Below, piece after piece: positions 6,195 through 7,543 of a DNA stretch of 7,543 bases; within the stretch, counting starts at the first letter, position 1, and each line of letters starts with the position of its first letter. The notes under the pieces are model-generated. The model made no database searches. It was not told where the DNA came from and saw only the letters and a program-made list of their open reading frames with translations. Both the position numbers and the translations under genes were made by a program. Source of the stretch: Gammaproteobacteria bacterium (GTDB taxonomy: Bacteria; Pseudomonadota; Gammaproteobacteria; GCA-001735895); contig WGBK01000224.1 in assembly GCA_015494335.1 (NCBI GenBank), forward strand, positions 1 through 7,543. Reading direction: 5' to 3'.

Positions 6195-7543
6195 TCAGTC
6201 CTTGGGAGGCGGCGGCGCCAGCACCTCGCGGCTGCCGTTGCCCTGCACCGGCGACACGACACCGGCGGCTTCCATTTCCTCGATCATGCGCGCGGCCCGG
6301 TTGTAGCCGATCTTGAGGCGACGCTGCACATAGGAGATGGAAGCCTTGCGGCTCTCGGTCACGATGGCCACGGCTTCGTCGTAGAGGGCATCCTGCTCGC
6401 CGCCATCGGCTCCGGCCGGCTTCTCGCCCGGCAGCATCACGCCGGTCTGCTCTTCCAGTACGCCCTCGATGTAATCGGGCTTGCCCTGTCGCTTGATCTC
6501 GCCGACCACGGCATGCACTTCGGAATCGGAGACGAAGGCGCCATGGACCCGCTCCGGCAGGCTGGTGCCCGGCGGCAGATAGAGCATGTCGCCGTGGCCG
6601 AGCAGGTTTTCCGCCCCCATCTGGTCGAGAATGGTGCGCGAATCGATCTTCGAGGACACCTGGAAGGCGATACGGGTCGGGATGTTGGACTTGATCAGGC
6701 CGGTGATGACATCCACCGACGGGCGCTGGGTAGCAAGAATCAGGTGAATGCCCGAGGCCCGCGCCTTCTGCGCCAGCCGCGCGATCAATTCCTCGACCTT
6801 CTTGCCGACCACCATGATCATGTCGGCAAACTCGTCCACCACAACCACGATATAGGGCAAGGGCTCGAGATCCTCGGGCTGGGCATCCGGGTCCATCAGC
6901 ATCGCCTGCTCGCGATTGAACAGCGGATCCTTGATCGGTTCGCCGGCCTCCTTTGCCTCGCGGATCTTCTTGTTGAAGCCGGAGAGGTTGCGTACGCCCA
7001 GCGCGGCCATCAGCTTGTAGCGTCGTTCCATTTCGGCCACGCACCAGCGCAGGGCGTTGGCGGCATCCTTCATGTCCGTCACCACCGGCGCCAGCAGATG
7101 GGGAATGCCGTCATAGACCGACAGCTCCAGCATCTTCGGGTCGATCAGGATCATCCGGCACTGTTCCGGCGTGGCCTTGTAGAGCAGGCTCAGCAGCATC
7201 GCGTTGATCGCAACCGACTTGCCCGAACCCGTGGTGCCGGCCACCAGCAGGTGCGGCATGCGCGCCAGGTCGGCGACTACGGCATCGCCGCTGATGTCCT
7301 TGCCCAGGGCCAGGGTCAGCGGCGAGCTGGACTGGTCGTAGGCCTGTGACTTGAGGATCTCGCTGAGCACCACCATCTCGCGCTGCTCGTTGGGGATCTC
7401 CAGTCCCATCACCGACTTGCCGGGGATGATCTCGACCACGCGCACCGCCATCACCGACAGCGATCGCGCCAGATCCTTGGCCAGGTTGCTGATCTGGCTG
7501 ACCTTGACGCCGGGCGCAGGCAGGATCTCGAAACGGGTGATCA
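6195..7543 (-). CDS. ftsK: DNA translocase FtsK, C-terminal motor and gamma domains (5' end beyond window)
   Basis: Reading leftward from the right edge, an uninterrupted frame of 448 codons ends at the TGA at 6197-6195. It begins in the alpha subdomain of the motor (ITRFEILPAPGVKVSQISN). Walker A GTTGSGKS lies at bases 7238-7215, followed by LIDPKMLELSVYDGIPHLL, VTDMKDAANALRWC, the Walker B strand VVVVDEFADMIM and LATQRPSVDVITGLIKSNIP. The last 65 or so residues are the winged-helix gamma domain (YDEAVAIVTESRKASISYVQ, then LKIGYNRAARMIEEMEAAG), which reads the KOPS sequences that direct FtsK to dif and contacts XerD. The missing N-terminus should contain the four membrane helices and linker. 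FtsK pumps DNA at the septum during division. The gene is intact as far as visible. An in-frame ATG at 7454 is internal, not the start. Confidence 0.97.
   Translation of the reverse strand, partial: ITRFEILPAPGVKVSQISNLAKDLARSLSVMAVRVVEIIPGKSVMGLEIPNEQREMVVLSEILKSQAYDQSSSPLTLALGKDISGDAVVADLARMPHLLVAGTTGSGKSVAINAMLLSLLYKATPEQCRMILIDPKMLELSVYDGIPHLLAPVVTDMKDAANALRWCVAEMERRYKLMAALGVRNLSGFNKKIREAKEAGEPIKDPLFNREQAMLMDPDAQPEDLEPLPYIVVVVDEFADMIMVVGKKVEELIARLAQKARASGIHLILATQRPSVDVITGLIKSNIPTRIAFQVSSKIDSRTILDQMGAENLLGHGDMLYLPPGTSLPERVHGAFVSDSEVHAVVGEIKRQGKPDYIEGVLEEQTGVMLPGEKPAGADGGEQDALYDEAVAIVTESRKASISYVQRRLKIGYNRAARMIEEMEAAGVVSPVQGNGSREVLAPPPPKD

Overview
The window reads as chromosomal DNA from a GC-rich gammaproteobacterium. 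The 3' part of ftsK, a lolA and a rarA (mgsA) all lie on the minus strand in the order ftsK, lolA, rarA, the usual core order in this class, although here ftsK is separated from lolA by about 3.6 kb. Both LolA and RarA closely resemble the gammaproteobacterial forms. I cannot name a genus. There is no rRNA, tRNA, CRISPR array, insertion sequence or phage gene.

Layout. (1) Positions 1-2557, minus strand: a compact run transcribed right to left, lolA (outer-membrane lipoprotein chaperone), rarA (replication-associated AAA+ ATPase, its start overlapping the lolA stop) and a DUF938 SAM-dependent methyltransferase cut by the left window edge. (2) Positions 2558-2723: a 166-base divergent intergenic region that must serve lolA leftwards and a new block rightwards. 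(3) Positions 2724-5008, plus strand: three tightly packed genes, a membrane-anchored helix-hairpin-helix (HhH) protein, a membrane-anchored OmpA-type peptidoglycan-binding protein, and a prokaryotic ionotropic-glutamate-receptor-like channel with a periplasmic ligand-binding domain. (4) Positions 5009-5261: a 253-base non-coding leader with a GC hairpin and a plausible sigma70 promoter. (5) Positions 5262-6191, plus strand: a ten-helix EamA/DMT-family transporter that very likely starts at TTG. (6) Positions 6195-7543, minus strand: the motor and gamma domains of FtsK, meeting the transporter gene tail to tail with a 3-base gap.

How the genes fit together. The minus-strand genes are housekeeping: chromosome segregation at the septum (FtsK), lipoprotein sorting (LolA) and stalled-fork maintenance (RarA). 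The plus-strand block sits between ftsK and lolA and is the accessory part. Its first two proteins have opposite predicted topologies: the HhH domain should face the cytoplasm and the OmpA domain the periplasm. The third is a ligand-gated channel that keeps the amino-acid-binding arginine but lacks the potassium-channel filter TVGYGD, having TMGGFE instead. The HhH, OmpA and channel genes are the best candidate for something not well described; their joint function is inference from spacing and topology only.
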